Shown one piece after another: positions 1 to 7,723 of a DNA stretch of 64,000 bases. Position numbers and translations under genes: made by a program. This DNA comes from Rhodoplanes sp. Z2-YC6860 (GTDB taxonomy: Bacteria; Pseudomonadota; Alphaproteobacteria; Rhizobiales; Xanthobacteraceae), in contig NZ_CP007440.1 in NCBI RefSeq assembly GCF_001579845.1, forward strand, positions 496,001 to 560,000, written 5' to 3'. Each line of letters starts with the position of its first letter. Position 1 is the first letter of the stretch. A model generated the notes under the pieces. The model was given only the letters and a program-made list of their open reading frames with translations, did not search any database and was not told the DNA's origin.

Positions 1-574
1 TCGCCTCCTGCCGTTTCTGGCTCATCATGATGATCGGCGCCTGAACTGCGGCGAGGCACGACAGAACGAGATTGAGCAGGATAAACGGGTAGGGGTCGAA
101 CGATTTTTGCTCACCCATGGCGACACTGATCGCCATCCAGACCAGCAGGAACGCGCCGAACGAGATCAGGAATGGCCACGAGCCGCCGAAGCTCGCCAGC
201 CGGTCCGACAGCCGCTGGCCGAGCGTGCGGTGCTCGAGGAAGTCATCCTCGGTGTTTTCCGCGATGGTGTCCTGGTTGGCGATGCTCTCGGCGACCTGCC
301 GGTCGAGCTCGCTGAACTCGCCGTGCTCCTCGCGCAGCATCTCTTCGACATAGCGGTTGCGGTAACGGTTGACCTCGGTGCGGTCGATCAGCGCGTCCTC
401 GGCGAGGCCGGCATGGTCGGCGCGGATGCGGTCGGCGAGCGTCGGCCGCAGATCGTCGAGCCGCACCAAATTCTTCTTCAGCAGCTGCCGCCCAGTGACG
501 GCACAAGCGTACCGCTTCGCCTCGGGCTTGGAGCCGGGCGGCGTGCTGCCCGTGGGGATATTGGTCTGGTCCAT
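1..574 (-). CDS. DUF1003 family membrane protein (3' end outside window)
   Basis: The reading frame runs off the left edge, so the C-terminus is missing. About 191 residues are visible. A soluble N-terminal half contains a stretch on recognising and replacing cysteine-type redox motifs seen in this family (CAVTGRQ near residue 26), followed by a charged region and two predicted membrane segments (FLISFGAFLLVWMAISV and the segment ending in CLAAVQAPIIMMSQKRQ). The last block is the hallmark of DUF1003 proteins. The function of the family is unknown; an inner-membrane location is inferred. The start could be the ATG at 574 (MDQTN) or one four codons upstream at 586. It lies 81 bp downstream of the radical-SAM gene on the same strand and may be cotranscribed. 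Confidence 0.8.
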   Translation of the reverse strand, partial: MDQTNIPTGSTPPGSKPEAKRYACAVTGRQLLKKNLVRLDDLRPTLADRIRADHAGLAEDALIDRTEVNRYRNRYVEEMLREEHGEFSELDRQVAESIANQDTIAENTEDDFLEHRTLGQRLSDRLASFGGSWPFLISFGAFLLVWMAISVAMGEQKSFDPYPFILLNLVLSCLAAVQAPIIMMSQKRQEA

Positions 575-655
575 GCGGGCCTCCATCAGCCTCTTGCTTC
601 GCCCGGCTCTAAAGTCGGTGGTGCCAGCGAACTTGCCAAGGGGGTCAGCAGCGCT

Positions 656-2203
656 TCACGCCGCGCAGGCCTTGTCGTCATTGAACGATGCGATCGAGCG
701 CTCCTTCTGCTTTGACGCCATCGCTTCCTCTTCGGCGTCCTGCGGCGCGCCCCAGAACTCTGCGACCGTCGGGCCGATCGCAACGCGGCGGTCGCGAAAC
801 AGGAAACCGAAAACCTCGCGCGGCCAGACCCGACGGCCCATCTTGGTGTACCAGCGCATGGCGTGACGGATTTTACGGTCGGGGTGAAACAGCACACGGC
901 GCAGCGCCTTGGGGCGCAGCTGCACGATCGCCTCGATGCATTTCACCCAGAGCAGCAGCCGCCATGGCGCCATGTGCCGCGTCGCCAGCACTTGGTGCTT
1001 GTAGTCCCAGCGCCGCTGGTCGGTCTGGATCACGCGGCGGTCCTTGGCGATGCGGAAGTACGGCGTCCAGCGGTGCGGCGTCACGTAAAGCGTCTGGATC
1101 TGGTCCGGGTCGTAGGACAGAAGCTGTTTCAGACCACGCCAGAGATCGCGGTCGGTCTCCTCCTCGAAGCCAACGACCCAAGTGGCCATCGACAGCATGT
1201 CGTGCTCGCGCAGCAGCCTGATCGCCTCGCGATCCTTGTTGGTGCTGCCGCCCTTCCGAATCAGTTCAAGCGTGGCCTGGTCGGTGTTCTCCATTCCCAT
1301 CAGAAAGCGCTCGACGCCGGCCTTCTTGTAGCGATGCAGGATGTCGGCATCGCGCACGATGTCGTCGGCCCGCGTCGAGCCGACCAGCGTCAGCTTCACA
1401 TCCTCCGCGATCAGCGCCTCAAGAAACGCCTTCCACGCCTTGCGCGAGGCGGTCGGGTTCTCGTCGGCGAAGTTGATCACCTCGACGCCGTGCACGTGAT
1501 GCAGCCAGGCGATCTCGGCGGCGAGCTTTTTGGGATCGCGATGCCGCCAGCGGGTCCAGAAGCCGCGCTGGCCGCAGTAGTTGCAGAGATGCGGGCAGCC
1601 GCGTGAGAACTGGATCACCACGGCGCGCTTGTTGCCCCAGTAGCTGTAGCGCGCGTGATCGATCAGCTCCCAGCCGATGCGGAAGCTGTCGAGGTCGGCG
1701 ATCACAGGCGCGGGCGCCGTGCCGACCACCGCGCCGTTGTCGTCGCGAAACGCGATCCCGCGCAGCGCCTTTAAAGACTGCCCGCGTTCCAACGCCTGGA
1801 TCAGCCGCGGTGCGGTTTCCTCGCCTTCGCCGCGCACGATAACGTCAATTTGCGGCTCCTGGGCGAGTACCTCGCGCCAGTGGTAGGTCGGGAACACGCC
1901 GCCATAAACGATCCAGGCATCAGGCAGCGCTTTTGCCAGCAGGCGTGTCAGCTCGGCGACGATCGGGTGTCCCGAGGTCGAGCCCGAATGGCCGAGCAGC
2001 AGCGCTTGCGGCCGGTACGCCACGGCCTGTCGTACAATCTCGCCGAACGGCATCGGGCCGAATTCGGCATCGATGAGCCTCACCTCGTGGCCGTCGTCGA
2101 TCAGGGGCCCGCCGATCGAGAGCAGTCCAAGAGGCGGCAACTGCTCCTTCGGAATGCGGCTGCCGATTGCGGGGTGCGGCGGGTTGATGATCAGTATTCG
2201 CAT
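656..2203 (-). CDS. B12-binding radical SAM protein, BchE-like
   Basis: A 515-residue protein with an N-terminal cobalamin-binding-type Rossmann domain (residues 1-140, opening MRILIINPPHP; no canonical DxHxxG motif seen) and a radical-SAM core. The Fe-S cluster motif CPHLCNYC places cysteines at about 203, 207 and 210. A C-terminal region rich in Trp/Arg follows. The closest family I recognise is the anaerobic Mg-protoporphyrin monomethyl ester cyclase group (BchE) and its many uncharacterised relatives. The opening residues differ from my memory of true BchE, and no bch, crt or puf gene is nearby, so I do not assign bchE. The frame is open further upstream, but the start at 2203 gives the conserved N-terminus. 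Upstream on the same strand is a DMT permease. Its substrate is unknown. Confidence 0.75.
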   Translation of the reverse strand: MRILIINPPHPAIGSRIPKEQLPPLGLLSIGGPLIDDGHEVRLIDAEFGPMPFGEIVRQAVAYRPQALLLGHSGSTSGHPIVAELTRLLAKALPDAWIVYGGVFPTYHWREVLAQEPQIDVIVRGEGEETAPRLIQALERGQSLKALRGIAFRDDNGAVVGTAPAPVIADLDSFRIGWELIDHARYSYWGNKRAVVIQFSRGCPHLCNYCGQRGFWTRWRHRDPKKLAAEIAWLHHVHGVEVINFADENPTASRKAWKAFLEALIAEDVKLTLVGSTRADDIVRDADILHRYKKAGVERFLMGMENTDQATLELIRKGGSTNKDREAIRLLREHDMLSMATWVVGFEEETDRDLWRGLKQLLSYDPDQIQTLYVTPHRWTPYFRIAKDRRVIQTDQRRWDYKHQVLATRHMAPWRLLLWVKCIEAIVQLRPKALRRVLFHPDRKIRHAMRWYTKMGRRVWPREVFGFLFRDRRVAIGPTVAEFWGAPQDAEEEAMASKQKERSIASFNDDKACAA

Positions 2204-2358
2204 GACGCGGTCGCCTCCGAGCCCCCTCGTTCCCGCGTAAGTGATGCGTGAAAGCGCCGTCGCAATGGGAGCGTGATGTTCCGGAATGTCCGGCCGCGAT
2301 CTGTCGTGTTCCGCCGAAGGACGGCGCGGTTGTGCAAGTTTGTGCGGGCGCGTCCGCC

Positions 2359-3219
2359 TCAGCCCACCAAGATCAGCACAACGCCCGCGACCGCGAGGCC
2401 TACGCCCAGCAGCAACCGCGGTGTCAGCCGCACATTCGACAGGACGAGCGCGCTCAGCCCCATCGTCACCAGCGGGTAGGTGGCATTGACCGGGGCCACC
2501 ACGGTGATCGGGCCTGCGCCAACGGCGGCATAGAGCAGCAGCGTGCCGACACCGTTGATCACGCCGGTGAGCGCAAACCACAGCCGGCCTTCGAGAGGCC
2601 CCTGTACGATGAAATGGCCGGTGCGGATGCGCTCCACACACAGCACCGTCAGCGACGAGACGATGTAGGCGAACAGCCCCGCGCCGATCGGATTGGGCCA
2701 GATCGCAAGCCCGATCTTGAGCACCGGCGGGATCACGCCGCGAAGAAACGCCGCGCACAGCGGCAGCAGCAGGGCCCAGGTGCGCCAGTCGCGCATATGC
2801 GGCGTCCGCGTGGTGCTCAGGATGAGGGCGCCCGTCACGGACACGAACAACCCGACGAACTGAAACAGCCGCATCGGCTCGTGCAGCACGAGGATGGCGA
2901 GCGCCACGGCAAACAGCGGCGACAGATTGCCAAGCGCGCCGGTCACCACCGGTCCCAACGCCCGGTTAGCCGCAAAGGTGAGCAGCGTCAGCACCGAGGG
3001 GAACACCAGGCCCACGGCGGCGAAAATCGGCACCGCCCGCCACTCGATGGTGTCGTCATGCAGCAGGATCGGCGACAGCAGCACAAAGCAGAGCGTGAAG
3101 GCCGGAATGCTGATCGCCGCGCCGGACAGCGGATGGATGGTCTTCAGCCCAAACTGGGTGATCACCACGCCCGCGCCGAGGAAGGTTGCGGAGGCGAGGG
3201 CGAGGAGGACGGCGGCCAT
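2359..3219 (-). CDS. EamA/DMT family transporter
   Basis: A 286-residue integral membrane protein with about ten hydrophobic segments arranged as two repeated five-helix halves, as expected of the drug/metabolite transporter (EamA) superfamily. The second half ends LLLGVGLAVAGVVLILVG. Members export or import small metabolites across the inner membrane; the substrate cannot be read from sequence. I chose the ATG at 3219 (MAAVLLALA) because it begins directly at the first membrane helix; an upstream in-frame ATG at 3276 would add a 19-residue basic tail. It precedes the BchE-like radical-SAM gene by 155 bp on the same strand, and that gap shows no feature I can name. Confidence 0.8.
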   Translation of the reverse strand: MAAVLLALASATFLGAGVVITQFGLKTIHPLSGAAISIPAFTLCFVLLSPILLHDDTIEWRAVPIFAAVGLVFPSVLTLLTFAANRALGPVVTGALGNLSPLFAVALAILVLHEPMRLFQFVGLFVSVTGALILSTTRTPHMRDWRTWALLLPLCAAFLRGVIPPVLKIGLAIWPNPIGAGLFAYIVSSLTVLCVERIRTGHFIVQGPLEGRLWFALTGVINGVGTLLLYAAVGAGPITVVAPVNATYPLVTMGLSALVLSNVRLTPRLLLGVGLAVAGVVLILVG

Positions 3220-3286
3220 GACGATTTGTCGCCGATGTGCCGCATGCTTGCCAATCCCCGCAGGGCGTTTTAGCAATCCCCTCCGC

Positions 3287-3421
3287 CGTCATTCCGGGGC
3301 GCGCGTCAGCGCGATCCCGGAATCCAGATGCACAATCCGAACTTGCATCTGGAGTTCGGATCGCCGCCATAGCGCGTCGCAAACGCGCGTAACCGCGCTT
3401 ATGGCGGCGTCCGGAATGACG
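3287..3421. repeat. Palindromic intergenic repeat, family A, copy 1
   Basis: The element is bounded by the perfect 11-bp inverted pair cgtcattccgg (3288-3298) and ccggaatgacg (3411-3421). Inside are two further stems: ccagatgca/tgcatctgg around 3323-3351, and gccgccata/tatggcggc around 3364-3408. The second stem carries a core (catagcgcgtcg, then acgcgcgt) shared with the shorter copy at 38763-38837. It lies between the divergent DMT-permease and leuB genes. It resembles the short mobile palindromes common in Bradyrhizobiaceae chromosomes. Confidence 0.75.
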
Positions 3422-3450
3422 ACCACCCGAGTCTCACGAGGCGCAGTCCC

Positions 3451-4563
3451 ATGGCCACCTACAAGCTCCTTCTCCTTCCCGGCGACGGCATCGGCCCCGA
3501 GGTCATGGGTGAGGTCAAAAAGCTGATCGCCTGGATGAACGGCCGTGGTATGGGCACCTTCGAGACCGAGGAGGGGCTGGTCGGCGGCAGCTGCTACGAC
3601 GCCCACAAGGTCTCGATCACCGACGAGACCATGGCCAAGGCCCACGCCGCCGACGCCGTGATCTTCGGTTCGGTCGGCGGGCCGAAGTGGGACGCGGTGC
3701 CCTATGACGTCCGTCCCGAAGCCGGCCTTCTGCGCCTGCGCAAGGACCTCGCGCTCTATGCGAATTTGCGCCCGGCCGTGACCTATCCGGCGCTGGCGGA
3801 TGCTTCGGCGCTGAAGCGCGAGCTGGTCGAGGGCCTCGACATCATGATCCTGCGCGAGCTCACCGGAGGCGTCTATTTCGGCGAGCCCAAGACCATCACC
3901 GATCTCGGCAACGGCCAGAAGCGTGCCGTCGACACCCAGGTCTACGACACCTACGAGATCGAGCGCATTGGCCGCGTCGCCTTTGAGCTCGCGCGCAAGC
4001 GCCGCGGCAAGGTGACGTCGATGGAAAAGCGCAACGTGATGAAGACCGGCGTGCTCTGGAACGAGGTCATCACCCAGGTGCATCAGCGCGAGTTCAAGGA
4101 CGTCACGCTGGAGCACCAGCTTGCCGACTCCGGCGGCATGCAGCTCGTGAAGAACCCCAAGCAGTTCGACGTCATCGTCACCGACAACCTGTTCGGCGAC
4201 ATGCTGTCGGACATCGCCGCGATGCTGACCGGCTCGCTCGGCATGCTGGCCTCGGCGTCGCTTGGCGACACCGATCCGAAGACGAAAAAGCGCAAGGCGC
4301 TCTACGAGCCGGTGCACGGCTCGGCGCCGGACATTGCCGGCAAGGGCGTCGCCAATCCGATCGCGATGATCGCGTCGTTCGGCATGGCGCTGCGCTATTC
4401 GTTCAATAAGGGCGCTGAGGCCGATATGATCGACAAGGCTATCGCCAAGGTTCTCGAGAACGGCCTTCGCACCGGCGATATCATGTCGCCCGGCTTCAAG
4501 CAGGTCGGCACCAAGGACATGGGCGACGCCATCATCGCCGAGATGGAAAAGCTGGCGAAGTAG
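3451..4563 (+). CDS. leuB: 3-isopropylmalate dehydrogenase
   Basis: A 370-residue protein of the usual length for LeuB. It performs the NAD-dependent oxidative decarboxylation of 3-isopropylmalate to 2-oxoisocaproate in leucine synthesis, in the cytosol. Visible family signatures are the N-terminal [12 protein letters not shown] loop, the substrate-binding ELTGGVYFG segment, the catalytic Tyr/Lys region ([10 protein letters not shown]) and the [20 protein letters not shown] signature followed by [14 protein letters not shown]. The isopropylmalate (rather than isocitrate) specificity is inferred from overall similarity. The gene stands alone here: leuD lies about 8 kb and leuC about 12 kb downstream on the opposite strand. 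Its upstream region holds palindromic repeat family A. Confidence 0.97.
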   Translation: MATYKLLLLPGDGIGPEVMGEVKKLIAWMNGRGMGTFETEEGLVGGSCYDAHKVSITDETMAKAHAADAVIFGSVGGPKWDAVPYDVRPEAGLLRLRKDLALYANLRPAVTYPALADASALKRELVEGLDIMILRELTGGVYFGEPKTITDLGNGQKRAVDTQVYDTYEIERIGRVAFELARKRRGKVTSMEKRNVMKTGVLWNEVITQVHQREFKDVTLEHQLADSGGMQLVKNPKQFDVIVTDNLFGDMLSDIAAMLTGSLGMLASASLGDTDPKTKKRKALYEPVHGSAPDIAGKGVANPIAMIASFGMALRYSFNKGAEADMIDKAIAKVLENGLRTGDIMSPGFKQVGTKDMGDAIIAEMEKLAK

Positions 4564-4605
4564 GCCTGCATCGTCACATCAGTCCGGTCACCCACCGGAG
4601 GGCAC

Positions 4606-5001
4606 ATGTCGACCACCGTTCAGCCGTTCCTGATGTTCGAGGGCCGGGCCGAAGAAGCGATGACGTTCTACGTCGCGCTTTTTCCAGACGGCAAGGTGCT
4701 CAACATTGCGCGCTACGGCGCCGGCGGCCCCGGTCGCGAAGGATCGGTGATGAAGGCTTCGTTCTCGATCGCCGGCCAGACCGTGATCTGCATCGACAGC
4801 CCGGTGAAGCACAATTTCAGCTTCACGCCCGCCATGTCGCTCTTCGTTGAATGCGAATCCGAGCAGCAGATCGATACGCTCGCGTCCGCACTGGGAGAGG
4901 GAGGTGGGGTCCTGATGCCCCTCAACAACTACGGCTTCAGCCGCAGGTTCACGTGGCTCAACGACCGCTACGGTGTGTCGTGGCAGCTCAATCTCGCCTG
5001 A
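4606..5001 (+). CDS. VOC superfamily protein (PhnB / 3-dmu-9_3-mt type)
   Basis: A 131-residue single-domain protein of the vicinal-oxygen-chelate fold. It opens with a strand followed by the family-typical FEGRAEEAMTFYVALFPDG and ends with a FTWLNDRYGVSWQLNL block, as in PhnB-like proteins annotated under the misleading name 3-demethylubiquinone-9 3-methyltransferase domain. The biochemical role is not known. A strong ribosome-binding site (cggaggg) precedes the ATG. It follows leuB by 42 bp on the same strand and may be read through from it. Confidence 0.85.
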   Translation: MSTTVQPFLMFEGRAEEAMTFYVALFPDGKVLNIARYGAGGPGREGSVMKASFSIAGQTVICIDSPVKHNFSFTPAMSLFVECESEQQIDTLASALGEGGGVLMPLNNYGFSRRFTWLNDRYGVSWQLNLA

Positions 5002-5019
5002 CGATTGGCCCGATGCGGC

Positions 5020-5412
5020 TCAGTTTCCGGTCCACGGATACGGATTGCGCGCGCCCGCCAGGAAGAACGGGTCGTTGACCCAGCTCGGCCGGTCGAAGGC
5101 GGTGTTCTGAGTGGCGGCGCTGCCCGGCCGGTAGCTCATGAAGGTCGAGCGGAACGAGTTGACGTTGTCGGCTGGCATCACCTCGGTGCCGCCGTCGAGG
5201 TAGGAGCGCTTCTGCACCAGGATGCGGGTGCGGGTGCGGCCATACTCGTCGCGGCTGACGATCGTGGTCGTGCCCGGCGGCAATGGGCGGTTGTCCACCA
5301 CATCGACATTTCTCACGCGCTTCACGCGAGGCGCGGCGTCTGCGGCTGAAACGGCGCAAACCGCGACGGCGGCTGTCAGAGTGGCCGTCAAAATCCTGGC
5401 CATCAGGCGCAT
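5020..5412 (-). CDS. Small exported protein, unknown function
   Basis: A 130-residue protein with a clear Sec-type signal peptide (MRLMARI, hydrophobic stretch, then AADAAP at about residue 30). The mature part is basic and polar, rich in Arg/Tyr/Asn/Pro, with no domain I recognise. The start at 5412 (or the ATG at 5403) is chosen because it places the signal sequence at the N-terminus; an upstream ATG would add 22 residues ahead of it. It converges on the VOC gene and is divergent from sorA. It is similar in style, though not obviously in sequence, to the other small exported proteins at 14.5-15.9 kb. Confidence 0.65.
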   Translation of the reverse strand: MRLMARILTATLTAAVAVCAVSAADAAPRVKRVRNVDVVDNRPLPPGTTTIVSRDEYGRTRTRILVQKRSYLDGGTEVMPADNVNSFRSTFMSYRPGSAATQNTAFDRPSWVNDPFFLAGARNPYPWTGN

Positions 5413-5549
5413 GTTTGTCCTCGTTCCCAAGCCCAAAAACATCAAACACTTATAGGCTGGTTTGGGGTTTCGCCACAAGGGAACGCCCGGGCAGGTATCC
5501 GGTTCCCGCGAACCTGTTGCAACGGTGTGACCACCAGCGGATAGTTATC

Positions 5550-5581
5550 AAATCGTGCCGAACGGACGTTCCGCACGATTT
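5550..5581. promoter_or_regulatory. Near-perfect dyad upstream of sorA, candidate operator
   Basis: The arms aaatcgtgccgaacg and cgttccgcacgattt pair with one mismatch around a short centre, giving a 32-bp near-palindrome that ends 67 bp before the sorA start. It has no following T-run, so a terminator is unlikely. A binding site for a dimeric regulator of the sulfite dehydrogenase genes or of the divergent small gene is an inference. Confidence 0.45.
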
Positions 5582-5648
5582 CTCCGGTGCCGCGATGACG
5601 ATCGTGCGCATCAAATGCCGCCGCGAGCGGAATTGCCGGGAGGACGCG

Positions 5649-6863
5649 ATGCTGCAATTCAATCGACGACATCTTTTGGGCGGAACGGCTGCGGTTGGCG
5701 CCGCGGCTGCCTTCGGCCTGGACCGCGCTCTGGCGGCAGGTCTCGATCTGCCCAAGGCGCTGCCGGAGGGCTTGCGCGCCAACGCCATCCTCGATGCGCT
5801 GCCTGGCAAGAAGCCACTGATCAAGCTCAGCTACCGGCCGCCGAACTACGAAACGCCGATCGAATATTTCCGCACGGCGATCACGCCGACCGATGCGTTT
5901 TTCGTGCGCTACCATCTCTCGGTCATCCCGGAGGTCGATGCCAAGACCTGGAAGCTTGCGGTGGGCGGCGAGGGCGCGAACAGCGAGGCCACGCTCTCGC
6001 TCGATGATCTGAAGGCATTGCCCGCCGTGGAGATCGCCGCCGTCAATCAATGCTCGGGCAACCGCCGTGGCCTGTTTGAGCCGCATGTGCCCGGTGTCGA
6101 GTGGGGTTACGGCGCCATGGGCTGTGCGCGCTGGAAGGGCGTGCGGCTCAAGGACGTGCTCGACAAGGTCGGCCTGAAGAAGGAGGTCGTCGAGGTGGTG
6201 TTCGAAGGCGCCGACGGCCCGCCGATCGATAAGACACCGGACTTCATCAAGAGCATCCCGGTCTCACGCGCGCTCGATGAGTCGACGCTGATCGCCTACG
6301 AGATGAACGGCGCGCCGCTGCTGCATTGGCATGGCGCGCCGGCGCGGCTGATCGTGCCGGGCTGGACCGGCACCTACTGGATGAAACATCTCACCTCGAT
6401 CAAGGCGGTGACCAAGCCCGACACCAATTTCTGGATGGCTGCGGCCTACCGCGTGCCGCTCGGCCGCTTCCCGATGGTGTCGCGGTTCGTCACGCAGGAG
6501 ACCGCGGTCAACACGCCGATCACCGAGATCATGATCAACTCGCTGATCACGAGCCACGCCGACGGCGCAAAGGTCAGCGAAGGCACCGCAGTGGGCGGCA
6601 TCGCCTGGGATGCCGGCTACGGCATCAGCAGTGTCGAGGTGTCGACCGACGGCGGCAAGACCTGGCAACAGGCCGCGCTCGGCGAGGATATCGGCCGTTA
6701 CGCGTTCCGAACCTTCAGCTTCCCGCTGAAGGGCAAGGGCGCCGTGACCGTGATGGCGCGCGCCAGCAACGCCATCGGCCAGACACAGACCGCGAAACTG
6801 CTGCACAACCCGGCCGGCTATCACCACAACGTCTTCCACAGCGTCGCGCTGACCGTGGGCTGA
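5649..6863 (+). CDS. sorA: Sulfite dehydrogenase, molybdenum catalytic subunit (SorA-type)
   Basis: A 404-residue precursor with a twin-arginine signal (FNRRHLLGG, then a hydrophobic stretch and ALAA), so it is exported folded to the periplasm. The mature enzyme belongs to the sulfite oxidase family: a molybdopterin domain (about 60-290) with the molybdenum-ligating Cys135 in AAVNQCSGNRRG, and a C-terminal Mo-co dimerisation domain (about 300-404). It oxidises sulfite to sulfate and passes electrons to a c-type cytochrome. The next gene, 12 bp downstream, encodes a monohaem cytochrome, matching the SorA-SorB heterodimer known from Starkeya. An upstream dyad may control it. SorA is preferred to SoxC because no sox genes are near and a dedicated cytochrome follows; YedY-like proteins lack such a partner. 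Confidence 0.88.
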   Translation: MLQFNRRHLLGGTAAVGAAAAFGLDRALAAGLDLPKALPEGLRANAILDALPGKKPLIKLSYRPPNYETPIEYFRTAITPTDAFFVRYHLSVIPEVDAKTWKLAVGGEGANSEATLSLDDLKALPAVEIAAVNQCSGNRRGLFEPHVPGVEWGYGAMGCARWKGVRLKDVLDKVGLKKEVVEVVFEGADGPPIDKTPDFIKSIPVSRALDESTLIAYEMNGAPLLHWHGAPARLIVPGWTGTYWMKHLTSIKAVTKPDTNFWMAAAYRVPLGRFPMVSRFVTQETAVNTPITEIMINSLITSHADGAKVSEGTAVGGIAWDAGYGISSVEVSTDGGKTWQQAALGEDIGRYAFRTFSFPLKGKGAVTVMARASNAIGQTQTAKLLHNPAGYHHNVFHSVALTVG

Positions 6864-6875
6864 GGGAGAGACATC

Positions 6876-7157
6876 ATGCGCACGATCATCGCTGTTTTCA
6901 CGGTTCTCGCGCTGAGCCTGGCGGCGGCCGCCGAGGAACAACCCATCGATCTCAAGAAAGCGCCCGGCCTCGATAAGGTCGAAGGCAACTGCGGCTCCTG
7001 TCACACGCTCGACTACATCCAGATGAACTCGCCCTATCCCAATGCCGCATTGTGGGACGCCGAGGTCAACAAGATGATCAAGGTGTATGGCGCGCCGATC
7101 ACGGATGCGGACGCGAAAGCGATCGCGGAGTATCTGAAGAAGAACTACGGAAGCTGA
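6876..7157 (+). CDS. sorB: Monohaem cytochrome c subunit of sulfite dehydrogenase (SorB-type)
   Basis: A 93-residue protein with a Sec signal peptide (about residues 1-19) and one haem-binding motif CGSCH at about residues 47-51. A methionine further on (for example in NKMIKVYGAP) could be the distal ligand. It lies 12 bp after the molybdenum subunit on the same strand, so it is presumably the electron acceptor of that enzyme in the periplasm. Haem attachment needs the Ccm system, part of which is encoded at 31-34 kb. The small size and single haem match the SorB family. Confidence 0.85.
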   Translation: MRTIIAVFTVLALSLAAAAEEQPIDLKKAPGLDKVEGNCGSCHTLDYIQMNSPYPNAALWDAEVNKMIKVYGAPITDADAKAIAEYLKKNYGS

Positions 7158-7186
7158 CGGTTGCGCTCTCGCCACGAGCAGCCTGC

Positions 7187-7211
7187 CACCCTCCCCTGGA
7201 GGGGGAGGGTG
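7187..7211. repeat. Palindromic repeat family B, copy 1
   Basis: A 25-bp inverted repeat reading cacctccccctg-like on both arms (exactly caccctcccctgg then agggggagggtg). An identical 25-bp copy lies at 18983-19007 between rimM and trmD. It lies 30 bp after sorB and could also act as a weak hairpin terminator, although no T-run follows. Confidence 0.7.
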
Positions 7212-7369
7212 GGTACCGCCAATGTTGCGACAGATGTGGCGCCATTTCGAGCCGCGATACCGACGATACATGCGCAACATTCGCCGGATACCGACGGGGT
7301 TTACACCTGTCACCATCGGATACGCGCTGCAGCACCCCCCGCTGCAGCCTCAAAGGTGGGGAGACCCCA

Positions 7370-7552
7370 ATGGCCCGGATCGTTGTCGCAAGCGTCGCCC
7401 TCGTCCTCGCGATCGGCACCTCGAGCGCAGTGGCCGGCATGATGCTCAGCCGCGCGGCGCTCGCCCGCGCCGTGACCGCGCAGGTCAGCCTGCCGGTCGA
7501 CGACGGCCAGAACCTGCGCCCGGTGCCGGCGCTGCGCGGCAGCTTCCGCTAG
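7370..7552 (+). CDS. Very small exported or membrane-anchored protein
   Basis: A 60-residue reading frame with a hydrophobic N-terminus (ARIVVASVALVLAIGTSSAVAG) suitable as a signal peptide or single membrane anchor, then a short basic tail ending RPVPALRGSFR. A ribosome-binding-like ggtgggga lies just upstream of the ATG at 7370. I recognise no family. It sits between sorB and asd on the same strand, 212 bp after sorB. It could be a spurious frame; the signal-like start and the purine-rich leader are the only support. Confidence 0.4.
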   Translation: MARIVVASVALVLAIGTSSAVAGMMLSRAALARAVTAQVSLPVDDGQNLRPVPALRGSFR

Positions 7553-7723
7553 GCGTTTTTGGCGAACTCTGCGCCGGTTCGAACCGGCCGATTCATCGCG
7601 ACCAGAGATGGCATTCAGCCGAAAAAGTCATATATCTGCGGCGCGGCTCAGCGTTGAGTTATAAAGGTTTTTCCCTTAGAAGCTGGCGCGCTGGGGTCTA
7701 CAGGCCCTTTTTCGGAGACTGTC

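Noticed and set aside
656-2203. Naming the radical-SAM gene bchE
   Set aside because: Family resemblance is clear but the opening residues do not match what I recall of true BchE and no pigment genes are near; only BchE-like is supportable.
5649-6863. SoxC as identity of the molybdoenzyme
   Set aside because: No sox genes lie around it, and the immediately following monohaem cytochrome fits SorA-SorB better.
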